From contig NZ_NETK01000001.1 in the NCBI RefSeq assembly GCF_002343915.1, positions 2,231,001 to 2,295,000 of the forward strand: a DNA stretch of 64,000 nt, written 5' to 3'. This document shows positions 9,348-18,007 of this stretch, one piece after another. A model generated the notes under the pieces. That model had not been told where the DNA came from, ran no database searches, and saw only the letters and a list, made by a program, of their open reading frames with translations. Position numbers and translations under genes: made by a program. Source of the stretch: Nannocystis exedens. GTDB taxonomy: Bacteria; Myxococcota_A; Polyangia; Nannocystales; Nannocystaceae. Within the stretch, counting starts at the first letter, position 1. Each line of letters starts with the position of its first letter.

Positions 9348-10396
9348 GCCCCACGCTGGCCACCACCCTGCACTGGATCTGGAACGGCGCCCGCGCCCGC
9401 GAGGTGATCGAGGTCGCCCTCGACAGCGGCCTCGTCGCCGACCTCGAGGCCGCCCCCGACGCCCCGCTCGCCGCGCTCGCCGAGCGCCACCGCATGCTGC
9501 CGGAGCGGCTGTACAAGCTGCTCGACGCGCTCGAGTCGCTCGGGCTGGTCGTGCGCACGCCGGCGTTCGCCGAGGCGAGCGCCGCCCGCTACCGCCTCGC
9601 CGACGGGGCCGCCGCCGCGCTGGCGCAGGTGTGCGGCCGCGAGCGCGACCGCGAGCGGTACCCCTGGCGAGCCCTGCACGGCGAGCTGACCGCGGTGCTG
9701 CGCGGCGCGCCCGGGGTTCCGCGCGAGGGCTTCGCCTGGCCGCCGGCGACCGCGGAGCAGACCGAGCGCTTCGAGGCGAGCATGGTCGCCGGCCTCGGCC
9801 CGATCATCGCCAGCTTCCAGGCTCACGCCGCGCGGCTGTTCGCCGGCCGGCACGACCGCCCGCTGCGCGTGCTCGACGTCGGCGGCGGCGACGGCACGCT
9901 GGCGCGGTGGATCGCCGAGACGCACCCGCACGTGCGCGTCGATGTCCTCAACCTGCCGGCGGTCCGGCCGCTGTTCGAGCGCGTCCGCGCCGACTCGTCG
10001 GCGCGCGACCGGCTGGGCTTCGTCGCCCTCGACTTCCTCGCCGAGCCGCTGCCGCCCGGGTACGACCTGGTCACCTTCGTGCGCGTGCTCCACGACTGGC
10101 CGGCCGAGGTCGCGGAGCGGCTGCTCGCGGGTGCCGCCGCGGCGCTCGCACCCGGCGGGCGCGTCGTCGTGTGCGAGGAGTTCCGGACGCCCGAGCGGCT
10201 GGCCGCGCAGTTCTTCTGGACGTACTTCCTGATCGGCGTCGACGGCTGCGCGAGCCGGCTGCGCGAGGCGGAGGCGTACGTCGCCTGGCTGACGCGCCTC
10301 GGCCTCGAGGACGTCGCGGTGCTGCCCGGCGCCCACGAGCTGGTGGCCGGCACGGCGCGACCTTCGACGGCCGTGATGCCGTCGCAGCCGCAATGA
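9344..10396 (+). CDS. SAM-dependent methyltransferase, O-methyltransferase class 2 family
   Basis: A 350-residue protein with an N-terminal winged-helix dimerisation domain (LPERLYKLLDALESLGLVVR) and a Rossmann SAM domain: LDVGGGDGTLA near residue 178, then the VLHDW motif at about 248-252 where His250 sits at the usual catalytic-base position. The family methylates phenolic oxygens, but members such as SibL C-methylate 3-hydroxykynurenine at ring carbon 4 (known from PBD pathways). As third gene of the tryptophan operon the likely substrate is a kynurenine or hydroxyanthranilate; O- versus C-methylation cannot be decided. It starts within the previous stop (ATGA). Confidence 0.85.
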   Translation: MSPTLATTLHWIWNGARAREVIEVALDSGLVADLEAAPDAPLAALAERHRMLPERLYKLLDALESLGLVVRTPAFAEASAARYRLADGAAAALAQVCGRERDRERYPWRALHGELTAVLRGAPGVPREGFAWPPATAEQTERFEASMVAGLGPIIASFQAHAARLFAGRHDRPLRVLDVGGGDGTLARWIAETHPHVRVDVLNLPAVRPLFERVRADSSARDRLGFVALDFLAEPLPPGYDLVTFVRVLHDWPAEVAERLLAGAAAALAPGGRVVVCEEFRTPERLAAQFFWTYFLIGVDGCASRLREAEAYVAWLTRLGLEDVAVLPGAHELVAGTARPSTAVMPSQPQ

Positions 10397-10460
10397 GACA
10401 ACCTGCTGTCGACATCGCGTCCGCGTCGCCGCAGGCGGCGCAGCGGACGACGGCTCCCGG

Positions 10461-10660
10461 ACGTGTTCGGAAAGCAGCTGCGTCGAGCAGCACCGCCGAC
10501 GCGGTGCCGCCGATCGTGACGGCACCCGGATCTTGATGTGTTCGTCCGAAAGCTGTGTCGAGCCGACACGTGCCGCCGCTCGTGAGGGCACCGTACCTCG
10601 GTGTATTCCGGAGCCGCGTGTCGCCGGCACGTGCCGCCGCTCGTCGAGCTACCGCCGTCG
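10461..10660. repeat. three degenerate tandem repeats of about 60-75 bp
   Basis: Units begin near 10461, 10536 and 10601. Each opens with a GTGTTCGG/GTGTTCGT/GTATTCCGG-like stretch, continues through a GCTGCGTCGAGC/GCTGTGTCGAGCC/GCGTGTCGCC element and ends with a GTGCCGCCG block followed by ATCGTGA or CTCGT. Units 2 and 3 share the identical stretch CACGTGCCGCCGCTCGT. No protein is encoded across them. Confidence 0.6.
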
Positions 10661-10716
10661 CTAAAAGCGCCCTCGCGCAGTGCCGGCGCCTGGTCGACGC
10701 GTTCGCGGCGAATCGT

Positions 10717-10737
10717 CCCCGAGCATGCCGCTCGGGG
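10717..10737 (-). terminator. hairpin after the lipoprotein gene
   Basis: Perfect 8-bp stem CCCCGAGC / GCTCGGGG around a 5-base loop, 7 bases beyond the stop of the minus-strand gene. No T-run follows on the minus strand, so termination efficiency is uncertain. Confidence 0.5.
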
Positions 10738-10743
10738 CATTCG

Positions 10744-11832
10744 TCAGAAGCGAATCATCAGCCCGCCGGGCCCGGCCGCGATCCGCTGCTTGCCGAGGGC
10801 CTGGCGACGCAGCCCGTAGTGCGCCGCGACGACGCCGATCACCGCGAACGGCAGCGCCACGACGAAGCCGATCAGGCTGCTCGTCCGCGCGTGCCTGGCC
10901 GCCTCGTCGCGCTCGGCCCTGGTCGAGAACGACTTCTTGCCGGACTCGATCGCGTCGCCGCGGGCGATGAAGAAGAAGCCGACGCCGAGCCCCACCAGGG
11001 CGGCCACGCCCGCCGCGCCGGCGACCGCGAGGTAGCGATTGGCGGATCGCTGCATCTCGCCGCGCCACGCCTGCTCGCGCGCCCGGTCGGCCTCGTCGAG
11101 CTGGACCAGGCGGGCCTCGCTGGCGGCCACGCCCTGCCTGGCGCGCGCCAGGTCGGCCTCGGCCGCGTCCACGGCCTGCGCCGCGGCGGTCGCCTCGCCG
11201 CGCAGCTTCGCCAGCGCGGCCTCGTCGGCGTCCGCCGAGCTGGTCTTGCGGCCAGGTGTGGGCAGTGCGCCGGACTGCACCGGGACCCACGGATCGGCGA
11301 GGCCGTCGTCGCGCAGGGCGGCCGCGACGGCGTCCCTGGCCGCCCCGCGCGGCAGGTCGCGCAGCGCCGCCTCATGGTGCTTGCGGCGGAGCTTCAAGGC
11401 GGCCTTGCGGCACGGCTCGAGCCCCGCGATCGCGGCGTCGCGCGCCGGCTCGGACACGTACTCGGCGAGCTGGCGCCGCAGCGCGATCAGGCGCTCGACC
11501 TCGAGGGTGCAGCCGGGCGCGCCCGCGCGGGCCTCGGCGATCGCCTGCGCGTAGCGCTCGCCGTCCCGCTGCCGCGCCCCGGCGTCGGCGTCGGCCCCGC
11601 TCTCGGCGGCCCGCAACCCCGCCGCCGCCGCGTCCTCGGCCTCCCTGGCCTTTCGGACAGCCTCTCCGGCCTCCGCCTCGGCGGCCCGCATCGCGCGACC
11701 GGTCGCCTCCTCCTCGGCGTGCGCCTGCAGGTCCTTGCCGGGCATCGCCGGCGGGGCGAGGCGGCATGCACCGGCCGCGAGCGCCAGCGCCACCAGGCTC
11801 GCAGGAATCGCGTGACGTCGAGGGCGAGGCAT
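10744..11832 (-). CDS. lipoprotein with alanine-rich helical region and two membrane segments
   Basis: A protein of about 362 residues. The N-terminus reads as a lipoprotein signal (PASLVALALAAGAC, Cys about residue 22). The middle is Ala/Glu/Arg-rich and predicted helical or coiled-coil (EEEATGRAMRAAEAEAGEAV). Two C-terminal hydrophobic segments follow: YLAVAGAAGVAALVGLGVGF and LIGFVVALPFAVIGVVAAHY. I chose the ATG at 11832 because it directly precedes the signal sequence; the longer frame adds an Arg-rich stretch. Function unknown. Coiled-coil plus C-terminal membrane hairpin is frequent in myxobacterial envelope proteins, but no family can be named. Confidence 0.7.
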   Translation of the reverse strand: MPRPRRHAIPASLVALALAAGACRLAPPAMPGKDLQAHAEEEATGRAMRAAEAEAGEAVRKAREAEDAAAAGLRAAESGADADAGARQRDGERYAQAIAEARAGAPGCTLEVERLIALRRQLAEYVSEPARDAAIAGLEPCRKAALKLRRKHHEAALRDLPRGAARDAVAAALRDDGLADPWVPVQSGALPTPGRKTSSADADEAALAKLRGEATAAAQAVDAAEADLARARQGVAASEARLVQLDEADRAREQAWRGEMQRSANRYLAVAGAAGVAALVGLGVGFFFIARGDAIESGKKSFSTRAERDEAARHARTSSLIGFVVALPFAVIGVVAAHYGLRRQALGKQRIAAGPGGLMIRF

Positions 11833-12071
11833 TCGCAGCGGTCGGAGTATCGCCGACTCGCGGGCCCCCCTCAAGCCTCGCGCCCCGCGGACTTGCGCGG
11901 TCCATGCGGCCGAGAGAGCGGCCCGAGCGCGGGCGGTGATGCAAGCCCTGAGCACGGCGAGGAGGGCGACCTGTCGACGACACGACTGCGCGGGCCGCGG
12001 CCCGAGGATGAGGCCGTTTCGCCGCCGTGGCCCGCCGCTCGCCGCATTGGCCGCGCATCGGCGCTCGTGTC

Positions 12072-12720
12072 ATGGACCGGCGCATGACCGACGAGCCGAC
12101 CCTCTACGAAGTGATCCGCGAGCAGCACCGCGAGGTGCTCGGGCGGCTCGACGCGCTGGCGGGAGAGGAGGATGTCGCACGGCGAGAGGAGCTGTTCGCG
12201 GAGCTCCACGACCTGCTCGAGCGCCACGCACGGGCCGAGGAGTCGGTCGTCTACGACGCGCTCGCGCGCGAGGACCGGACGCGCCCGCTCGCCGAGCGCG
12301 CGCGGGCCGACCACGCCGAGGTGCGCCGGTTGCTCGCCGAGCTCGACGAGACGACCGGCGAAGACGATCGCTGGCACGAGATCATCGCGGCGCTGCGGCA
12401 GGCGGTGCGGGATCACGTGGCGCTCGAGGAGCAGGCGATCTTCGAGGCCGTGCGCGAGCTCGTCGGGGACGGCCAGGCGCGCACGCTCGCCGAGACCTTC
12501 ACGGCGATCGAGGCGGGTGGCGACGACGACGCGCCGAGCGGCGGTCGCATGACGAGCGAGCACGACGGGCAGAGCCCGGGCCGCCCGCCCGGTCCGGCAG
12601 AGCCCGCGCATGACCCCCGCCCCGGCCGACTGCTCGGCGCGCCGGAGCAGTTCAACTACGGCACCGCCGGCGGCCTGGGGCGCAGCGCGTTCACCGGCCG
12701 CAGCTCGGGGCGGCGTGCTT
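12072..12720 (+). CDS. hemerythrin-like domain protein (probably frameshifted into the BON segment)
   Basis: Residues about 10-150 form a four-helix hemerythrin-like domain with iron-ligand motifs: IREQHREVLGRL, then ERHARAEESVVYDAL (HxxxE), ARADHAEVRRLLAEL and VRDHVALEEQAIFEAV (HxxxE). Such proteins bind O2, NO or iron, or act as sensors. After GGLGRSAFTGRSSG (about 12,705) the frame turns into Arg-rich nonsense running to 13487, while a BON domain appears in the next frame. I therefore end the supported segment near 12,720. Either one hemerythrin-BON protein has a one-base insertion, or two genes overlap. The start could also be the ATG at 12084. Confidence 0.65.
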
Positions 12721-12981
12721 TCAAGCAGCTATGCCGGCGTCGGGCCGGTCGCTCACCCGCGCTCCGATGCGAGCCTCGTCGACGATGTGCAGCACGTCCT
12801 GACGCACTCGCCGGAGGTCGGCGCCGGCGACGTCGAGGTCCGCGTCGAGGCCGGCGAGGTGACGCTGTCCGGTTCGGTCGAAGATCACGCGGCTCGCCGC
12901 AGGATCGAGGACCTGGTCGTCGCCGTCAGCGGCGTGCGCGTCGTCAGCAATCACCTGCGAGTCCGCCGGCCCGAGTCCTAG
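12610..12981 (+). CDS. BON domain protein or C-terminal half of the frameshifted gene
   Basis: The frame contains a clear BON (OsmY/nodulation) domain: LVDDVQHVLTHSPEVGAGDV, EVRVEAGEVTLSGSVEDHAA, then IEDLVVAVSGVRVVSNHLRV. BON domains bind phospholipid surfaces and occur in periplasmic or secreted stress proteins. The first 40 residues from the ATG at 12610 look like a shadow frame, while the overlapping frame of the hemerythrin gene looks coding there, so the true N-terminus probably lies in that frame (for example ATG 12549). Confidence 0.6.
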   Translation: MTPAPADCSARRSSSTTAPPAAWGAARSPAAARGGVLSSSYAGVGPVAHPRSDASLVDDVQHVLTHSPEVGAGDVEVRVEAGEVTLSGSVEDHAARRRIEDLVVAVSGVRVVSNHLRVRRPES

Positions 12982-13080
12982 CACGGCCCACCGCGACGAA
13001 CGAGCGGCGCACGTCGGCCTCGCACCGTGGAAGGCTCACCGCGTCGATGACCGGCGATCCTTCGCGCACCACCACAACGG

Positions 13081-13167
13081 GAACCCCTGGTCCTGTGGAG
13101 CAACGACGGTTCGCAGACGTCGCAGGGCGACGCCTACAACACGTATCGCTTCGACGGCGCTCCCTGA
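13081..13167 (+). pseudogene. short C-terminal gene remnant
   Basis: The frame ending at the TGA 13165-13167 reads LVLWSNDGSQTSQGDAYNTY followed by RFDGAP and stop, which looks like the tail of a real protein. No start or upstream body is found in frame. Confidence 0.25.
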
Positions 13168-13222
13168 AGTCACCGAGCGACGCGAAGCTCGCGTGTGGGC
13201 GCGGGCCCGCGGCCTCGAGCCG

Positions 13223-14008
13223 TCATTCCGGCAGCTCGGCCGGCGCGCAGACGAATGCGCCCGCCTCGCTCGCCGGCACGCAATTCTCCGCCGCGGCGCA
13301 CGTCGAGGGCTGCGACGGGGTGCAGGTCGGGAGGCACAGCGGCAAGCCGAGCTCGCCGAGGAGCAGGCAAGCCTCGCCGGCCTCGGTGCAGCCCGGCTCG
13401 ATGCCCTCGCAGAAGCCGACGCAAATGCCCGTGAGAGCGCCGGGCGCTTCAGCCCAACACAGGGACGCAGGTCCGCACGTGTCGTGATATCCGGCCGTCT
13501 CGACTCCCGCGATCTCGCAGGGCTCGCCAGGCAGGCCGGTGCTCGCCGAGACGCACTTCGTGCGGTCCCACTCCCCGCCGTCTTCGCTGTAGGGAATGCA
13601 CTTGCTGGCGGGCCCACATGAATCTTGCGTCAGGTCGCACTCGAGCGGGCAATCGAACACCTCGGCGCACGCGGCCGCGATGGCGAGGTCGCGGTCCGCG
13701 TGGCAGCGCTCGTGCCGCTCGCCGACGGCCCGGAGGCACTCGCGGCCCTCGTCGGGCCGATACGTGCACCCGCGCTCCACCTGCGCGAGCTGCTCCTCCT
13801 CGACCTCGCGACGACAGCGCTCCACGTCACCGCCGTACATCGTGTAGAAGGACGTGTACGTGCTGCCGTCCCAGCACTTCTCCTGCCGCTTGCATTCCAG
13901 CTTGGCGAAGCGGCGCGCGAACGATGGCGCGTCCCGGCCGGGGCAGCCTGCCACGATCAGGACGAACGCCAGAGTGCGAGCATGGATGATCGCGCGGTGC
14001 CGCCTCAC
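13223..14008 (-). CDS. cysteine-rich lipoprotein
   Basis: A 261-residue secreted protein. A GTG start at 14008 is followed by a signal ending in the lipobox LIVAGC (Cys about residue 21). The mature part is rich in paired cysteines: FAKLECKRQEKCWDG, CGPASKCIPY, GLPGEPCEIAG, CGPASLCW and CLPTCTPSQPSTC. The CGPASxC repeats resemble disulfide-rich modules of uncharacterised myxobacterial surface proteins. The reading frame remains open upstream, but the additional residues are without order and cross a GC-poor gap. No enzymatic function can be assigned. Confidence 0.75.
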   Translation of the reverse strand: MRRHRAIIHARTLAFVLIVAGCPGRDAPSFARRFAKLECKRQEKCWDGSTYTSFYTMYGGDVERCRREVEEEQLAQVERGCTYRPDEGRECLRAVGERHERCHADRDLAIAAACAEVFDCPLECDLTQDSCGPASKCIPYSEDGGEWDRTKCVSASTGLPGEPCEIAGVETAGYHDTCGPASLCWAEAPGALTGICVGFCEGIEPGCTEAGEACLLLGELGLPLCLPTCTPSQPSTCAAAENCVPASEAGAFVCAPAELPE

Positions 14009-14730
14009 CGGCCGAGTCTTACACGCTGTCGGCGCGTGGAGGGACCAGAGGGCAGCTGCACCCACGCCCCACGTCGACAATACCGAGGTCGCCCCGCGAA
14101 CCCCCGGCGGGCCGAACGCAGGCCCGGCGGCAGCTCCGCCAGGCGCGCCGGCCTCGTGCGCTCGGGCGTCGGCGCGGCGAGCCACGGCGCGCTCCTGCTC
14201 GCGCTGTGACATGCGACCCTTCGAATCGCCGGCGCGGGGGATGAAGGTCATGTCAATGGTGGGAGCGCTTGCGTTCCCCACCCGGTCCCCAGGGACCCGG
14301 CAGCGCAGGGCGCGCGACGCCCCCGCAGCTGCGGGGATCTCCCGGTCGCATGGCGGCGAAACCCGCGAGCTCGTAACGAGCCGCGACGGCACCTCCCAGG
14401 AGCGAAACGATTTTGGATCGCAGTTCAGGGGTAGCGGCTCTTTACTTTGAGGAGGAAAATGACATCGTGAACGACAATCCATCGATTCCCAGCAGATCGG
14501 TAGCGTGTCGGACCTGATCTCGTACCTGCAGCAGCTGCAGTGGATGTTCGGAGGCGACTTGCCGGTGTCGACCGACGTCCGAGAGCGCGTCATGCCCTGG
14601 TTCATTGCGAACAACCTCATGCTGGTGATCAACCCCGGGCCGTCGTCGGCGTGACCCGCCATGCCGCCGGGCGGACGAACGGCCGCCCGGCGGCCGACCG
14701 CACCAACCCTTCATCCACGGGAGAAGCGAC
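14009..14730. other. intergenic region with one possible small gene
   Basis: Over 700 bases between divergent genes. The only coding-like signal is the small frame at 14505-14654. An AGGAGG at about 14451 precedes an ATG that stops after three codons and a GTG at 14467 that stops after 16, suggesting that the small gene's original start has been lost. Confidence 0.45.
14505..14654 (+). CDS. possible small protein, start uncertain
   Basis: The frame reads SDLISYLQQLQWMFGGDLPV and then ERVMPWFIANNLMLVINPG before TGA. Codon choice and amphipathic helices look coding. A strong AGGAGG sits at about 14451 but leads into other frames, so a one-base change near 14490 may separate ribosome site and body. 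The frame gives 49 residues from GTG 14505. No family recognised. Confidence 0.35.
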   Translation: MSDLISYLQQLQWMFGGDLPVSTDVRERVMPWFIANNLMLVINPGPSSA

Positions 14731-16146
14731 ATGATCCGCGCGATGACCCTCCTCGGCCTCTTGCTCGTCTTGTCGGCGACCTCGCCCGCCCGCGCGCAGG
14801 GCTTCGTCGACGTGAACGGGCTCGCGGCCCTGAACGAGCGCCCCCCCGCGAAGCCGCGGCTGTTCGACGTGGCCTTCGCGACCGCGGCGATCGACCCGAA
14901 GGATCCCGTCCTGCCCTCCTCGAGCGCGATCGAGCAGCCCGAGGCGCGCGCGCGGATCCTCCTGCCCGCGAGCTACGACGACGGCCAGGAGGACGCGTAT
15001 CCCGTGCTGTTCCTGCTCCACGGCGGGACGGGCTCCTACGTCGACTGGACGGCCGACGGCGACGCCGACGTGCTCGCCGCGGGTCTCGAGCTCATCGTCG
15101 TGATGCCCGAGGGCGGCGGGAAGGGCTGGTACACCGATTGGTTCGTCCGCGAGGCCGACGACACGCCGCGCTACGAGACCTTCCACATTCACCAGCTCGT
15201 CCGCTGGATCGACGTCAACTTCCGCACCTACGGGACGCGGGAAGGCCGGGCGATCGCCGGGCTCTCGATGGGCGGCTTCGGTGCGCTCTCGTACGCGGCG
15301 CGGCACCCCGACCTCTTCGTCGCCGCCGCGTCCTTCTCGGGCGGCCTCGACATGACCTACTCGCCGCAACAGCTCATCGTCTGGGCGTCGGGCATCGGCG
15401 CCGCGGCGAACGCGAACGCGATCTTCGGCCCCTACAACAACGAGCCGTCGTGGGCGCACAACGCCCAGCAGCTCAACTACCGCGCGCACAACCCCGTCGA
15501 CCTCGTGGCGAACCTCGGGCCCGTCGACCTCACCTACTACAGCGGGACGGACGACGACGCGCACATCCACGCCGTGAACCAGCGCTTCCACGCCGCGGTC
15601 GAGGCCGCCGGCTTCGATCCGGAGCGCTCGCTCTGCACGGGCGGCGCGTGCACCGTCGTGCAGCCCGGCACCGGCCCGCGCTACGTCGAGGAGACGCTCG
15701 CGGATCACAGCTTCACCTGGTGGAACCCGTGGCTCGCCGACTGGCTGCCGCACCTGATGGCCGTGTTCGCAGCGCCGCCGCCGGCGCCGACCGCCTTCGA
15801 GTACACGAGCGCCGACGACGAATTCGGCGCGTTCGGCTACGAGGTGACCATGACGCGCGCCGTCGCCGAGCTCGCCACGCTCGTCGTCGACGGGCCCGGG
15901 GGCTTCACCCTCGACGGGAGCGGCGCGGCCGAGGTGACGACCGCGCCGCTGTACGTCCCGAGCGCCCCCTACCGCCTCTCGATCGAAGACGGGCAAGGCG
16001 CGGCCACCGAGTACACGGTCCTCGCCGACGCGAGCGGCCGGCTCACCACGCCGCTCGTCGTCCTCGGCCCCGACAACCCGTACCAGCAGTACCAGGGCGC
16101 CTCGTCGACGTTCTACACGGCGAGCGTCTCGATCACGCCGCTCTGA
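14731..16146 (+). CDS. secreted esterase, alpha/beta-hydrolase of the antigen 85/esterase D family
   Basis: A 471-residue exported hydrolase. The signal peptide ends after SATSPARAQ. PVLFLLHGGTG forms the oxyanion-hole strand, IAGLSMGGFGAL contains nucleophile Ser179 and ADHSFTWW contains probable catalytic His326. This matches PF00756 esterases, which act on acyl esters such as trehalose mycolates, feruloyl esters or S-formylglutathione. After residue 350 there is an additional beta-rich domain (FEYTSADDEFGAFGYEVTMT), not typical of the bare family and perhaps for substrate or surface binding. GGGAGAAG stands 6 bases before the ATG. Confidence 0.85.
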   Translation: MIRAMTLLGLLLVLSATSPARAQGFVDVNGLAALNERPPAKPRLFDVAFATAAIDPKDPVLPSSSAIEQPEARARILLPASYDDGQEDAYPVLFLLHGGTGSYVDWTADGDADVLAAGLELIVVMPEGGGKGWYTDWFVREADDTPRYETFHIHQLVRWIDVNFRTYGTREGRAIAGLSMGGFGALSYAARHPDLFVAAASFSGGLDMTYSPQQLIVWASGIGAAANANAIFGPYNNEPSWAHNAQQLNYRAHNPVDLVANLGPVDLTYYSGTDDDAHIHAVNQRFHAAVEAAGFDPERSLCTGGACTVVQPGTGPRYVEETLADHSFTWWNPWLADWLPHLMAVFAAPPPAPTAFEYTSADDEFGAFGYEVTMTRAVAELATLVVDGPGGFTLDGSGAAEVTTAPLYVPSAPYRLSIEDGQGAATEYTVLADASGRLTTPLVVLGPDNPYQQYQGASSTFYTASVSITPL

Positions 16147-16189
16147 CGCTCCCCCGACCGGCCCGCGGCCCCTCACCCCGCCGCTGCGA

Positions 16190-16455
16190 CCGGCTCGTAG
16201 CCACGGCGGCTCGTCGAACCCCGGGACATCGAGGGGGTCGCGAGGTCGCCACGGCGAACGAACAGCTCCATGCACCACGCCGAGGTGCTCCTCGGCGCAC
16301 TGCGAGCACCCATCCTCGTATCGCCCCTCCGGCGGTGTGGTTCGTCCGCACAACCTGCAGGCGACGAAAGACGCCCGCCGCGCCGCGACGCGGCGTCCAT
16401 CGCGGGGCGCACCGCCGCCAGCCGCTCGACCGGGTCGACGGCGCACGGCCTGCAT
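16190..16455 (-). pseudogene. remnant with zinc-ribbon-like cysteines
   Basis: A minus-strand frame reads ACRLCGRTTPPEGRYEDGC, SQCAEEHLGVVHGA and DPLDVPGFDEPPWL. The two CxxC knuckles suggest a small zinc-binding fold. N-terminal coding signal continues in another frame (VERLAAVRPAMDAA), so the gene is broken or misread. It overlaps nothing intact. Confidence 0.3.
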
Positions 16456-16467
16456 CGACGAGCCTTC

Positions 16468-17583
16468 TCACCGCGGCAGCGCGTACGGCGGCTCGACGGT
16501 CGCCGCCCAAGCGTTTTCGCCGGTGCTGCGGTGCATCGTGCCGCACGCGGACGGCAACGCGACGCCCGTGATGGGTCTGGTGAAGTCGGCGACCAGCTGG
16601 CGCCAGTGCTCGTGGCAGCCGAGGAGCGTCGGCGCGAGCCTCGACACCTCGTGGCCCTCCTCGCCGCGGGCCGGGTGCCGCTGCTCCTTCAAGGCGTATT
16701 CGCAGCGCTCGACCTGCCGGCACACTGATTCGGCGGTCGGCATGCCCGCGAGAGTCCGCTCGAGATCCGCGTCTCGTCGGGCGCCGAGGGCCATGTGGAC
16801 GAGGCCGCTCACGTCGGCGATTTCGGCGAACACGCGGTGCTCGCCGGTCGGCACGCCCGCGCGCGGCGAGATGTACCAGATTCTTGACGGCCCCTCGGCG
16901 ACCCATACCACCGCGTCGCGGCGATCGTCGCGGGTCCAGCGGGTCAGCGGCCACTGATCCCACGCGCCGCTGGAGTCACGCACGGAGATCCGGTCGCGCG
17001 CGATACAGACGTCCACCGACGGACCGAGGTTGGTCACGGTTCGCCGACACCCGAACAGCCGCTCGAGCGGTGCGGCGCGCGGCGGGACGCGACCGAGGCG
17101 GCGGAGCTCGTCACACCCGGGCTCGTCGATGCCGGACAGGCAGAAGCCCTCGGTGAGGTACAGCGTGTCGCAGCCGCTCAGCGCGCCCGCGTCGCACGAG
17201 GAGCGCGCGAGGGTCAGGCCACGGCGACGATCGTCTGCGGCCTCGGCGGACACGAGCGCCTGCGACAGCCACGCGCAGCCGCACGCCGGGTCGGCGGCAC
17301 AGCGGCGCTCGAGGGTCGCGCGCGCGGCCTCGCGGGCGGCGCGATCGTGGAGGAACGCGATCACGCAGCTCGGGGCATCGCCGGCGGCGCACGTATCTGC
17401 GCAGGCGTCGGGGACGGCATCCGAGCACGGGGCCGCCGGCACGTCGTCGCACGCGCGGCTCTCGACCGGAGGTCGCCGCGAGGCGTGCGCGTCTGAAGTC
17501 GATCCGGAGTAGCGACACCCGGTTGCCGTGAACATGAGGCCGCAAGACAGGACCGCGATGATGGACACGAGCAAGCGACGCAC
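16468..17583 (-). CDS. cysteine-rich lipoprotein of unknown function
   Basis: A 371-residue lipoprotein. The GTG start at 17583 opens a signal (LLVSIIAVLSCGLMFTATGC) with lipobox Cys at about residue 23. The mature part carries many cysteines in short spacing (CDDVPAAPCSDAVPDACADTC, ERRCAADPACGCAW, RSSCDAGALSGCDTLYLTEG), reminiscent of Sel1/TPR-like counting repeats (CDAGALSGC). It then continues as a domain with TVTNLGPSVDVCIARDRISV and VVWVAEGPSRIWYISPR. Probably exposed at the outer membrane. No family can be named. Confidence 0.75.
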   Translation of the reverse strand: MRRLLVSIIAVLSCGLMFTATGCRYSGSTSDAHASRRPPVESRACDDVPAAPCSDAVPDACADTCAAGDAPSCVIAFLHDRAAREAARATLERRCAADPACGCAWLSQALVSAEAADDRRRGLTLARSSCDAGALSGCDTLYLTEGFCLSGIDEPGCDELRRLGRVPPRAAPLERLFGCRRTVTNLGPSVDVCIARDRISVRDSSGAWDQWPLTRWTRDDRRDAVVWVAEGPSRIWYISPRAGVPTGEHRVFAEIADVSGLVHMALGARRDADLERTLAGMPTAESVCRQVERCEYALKEQRHPARGEEGHEVSRLAPTLLGCHEHWRQLVADFTRPITGVALPSACGTMHRSTGENAWAATVEPPYALPR

Positions 17584-17708
17584 GCGCGCAACGTTATCCG
17601 CATCGCGCGTGCGCCACCAGGGGATCTTGCTACGGCGTCGGATGGCGGGGTTCGCCGACGCACGGCGACCTTCGAGGGACGAGAGCGAGCGCGTTACACG
17701 TCAGTCTG

Positions 17709-17975
17709 GTGGGGCACCACGGGGTCGAGGACGCGAACGGGGGTGATATCGCGCACCAGGACGAGTGCGCGTTCCGGCTGATCGACGGAGCCGACGGGAC
17801 GGTGCGCACGCAGATCCGCAACTCGAGCGGGACGATCCACGAATACCTCGTGATCGCCGACCTCGACGGCGACGCGACGGCGGAGGTGCTGGTGATCGCC
17901 AACCCGAGCGCGGAGAGGAGCAACGCCGGCTGCGTCGCGGCCGACGAGGGGCCCAGACCAGGGATGTCGGGGGGG
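17709..17975 (+). pseudogene. fragment of an FG-GAP repeat protein
   Basis: The frame reads DECAFRLIDGADGTVRTQIR, then HEYLVIADLDGDATAEVLVI. The second stretch is a classic FG-GAP/VCBS calcium-binding blade (DLDGDATAEV). No signal peptide, start or further blades exist on either side, and the frame soon becomes disordered. It is probably a leftover of a beta-propeller surface protein like those at 24-26, 58-59 and 60-62 kb. Confidence 0.5.
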
Positions 17976-18007
17976 CAGTTCGCCCGCACGGCGAGATACC
18001 TCGGACG

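Noticed and set aside
1..10396. LanB gene and tryptophan operon as one biosynthetic cluster
   Set aside because: They are about 4 kb apart with a sensor gene and a gene on the opposite strand between them, and no shared enzyme logic; kept as separate systems.
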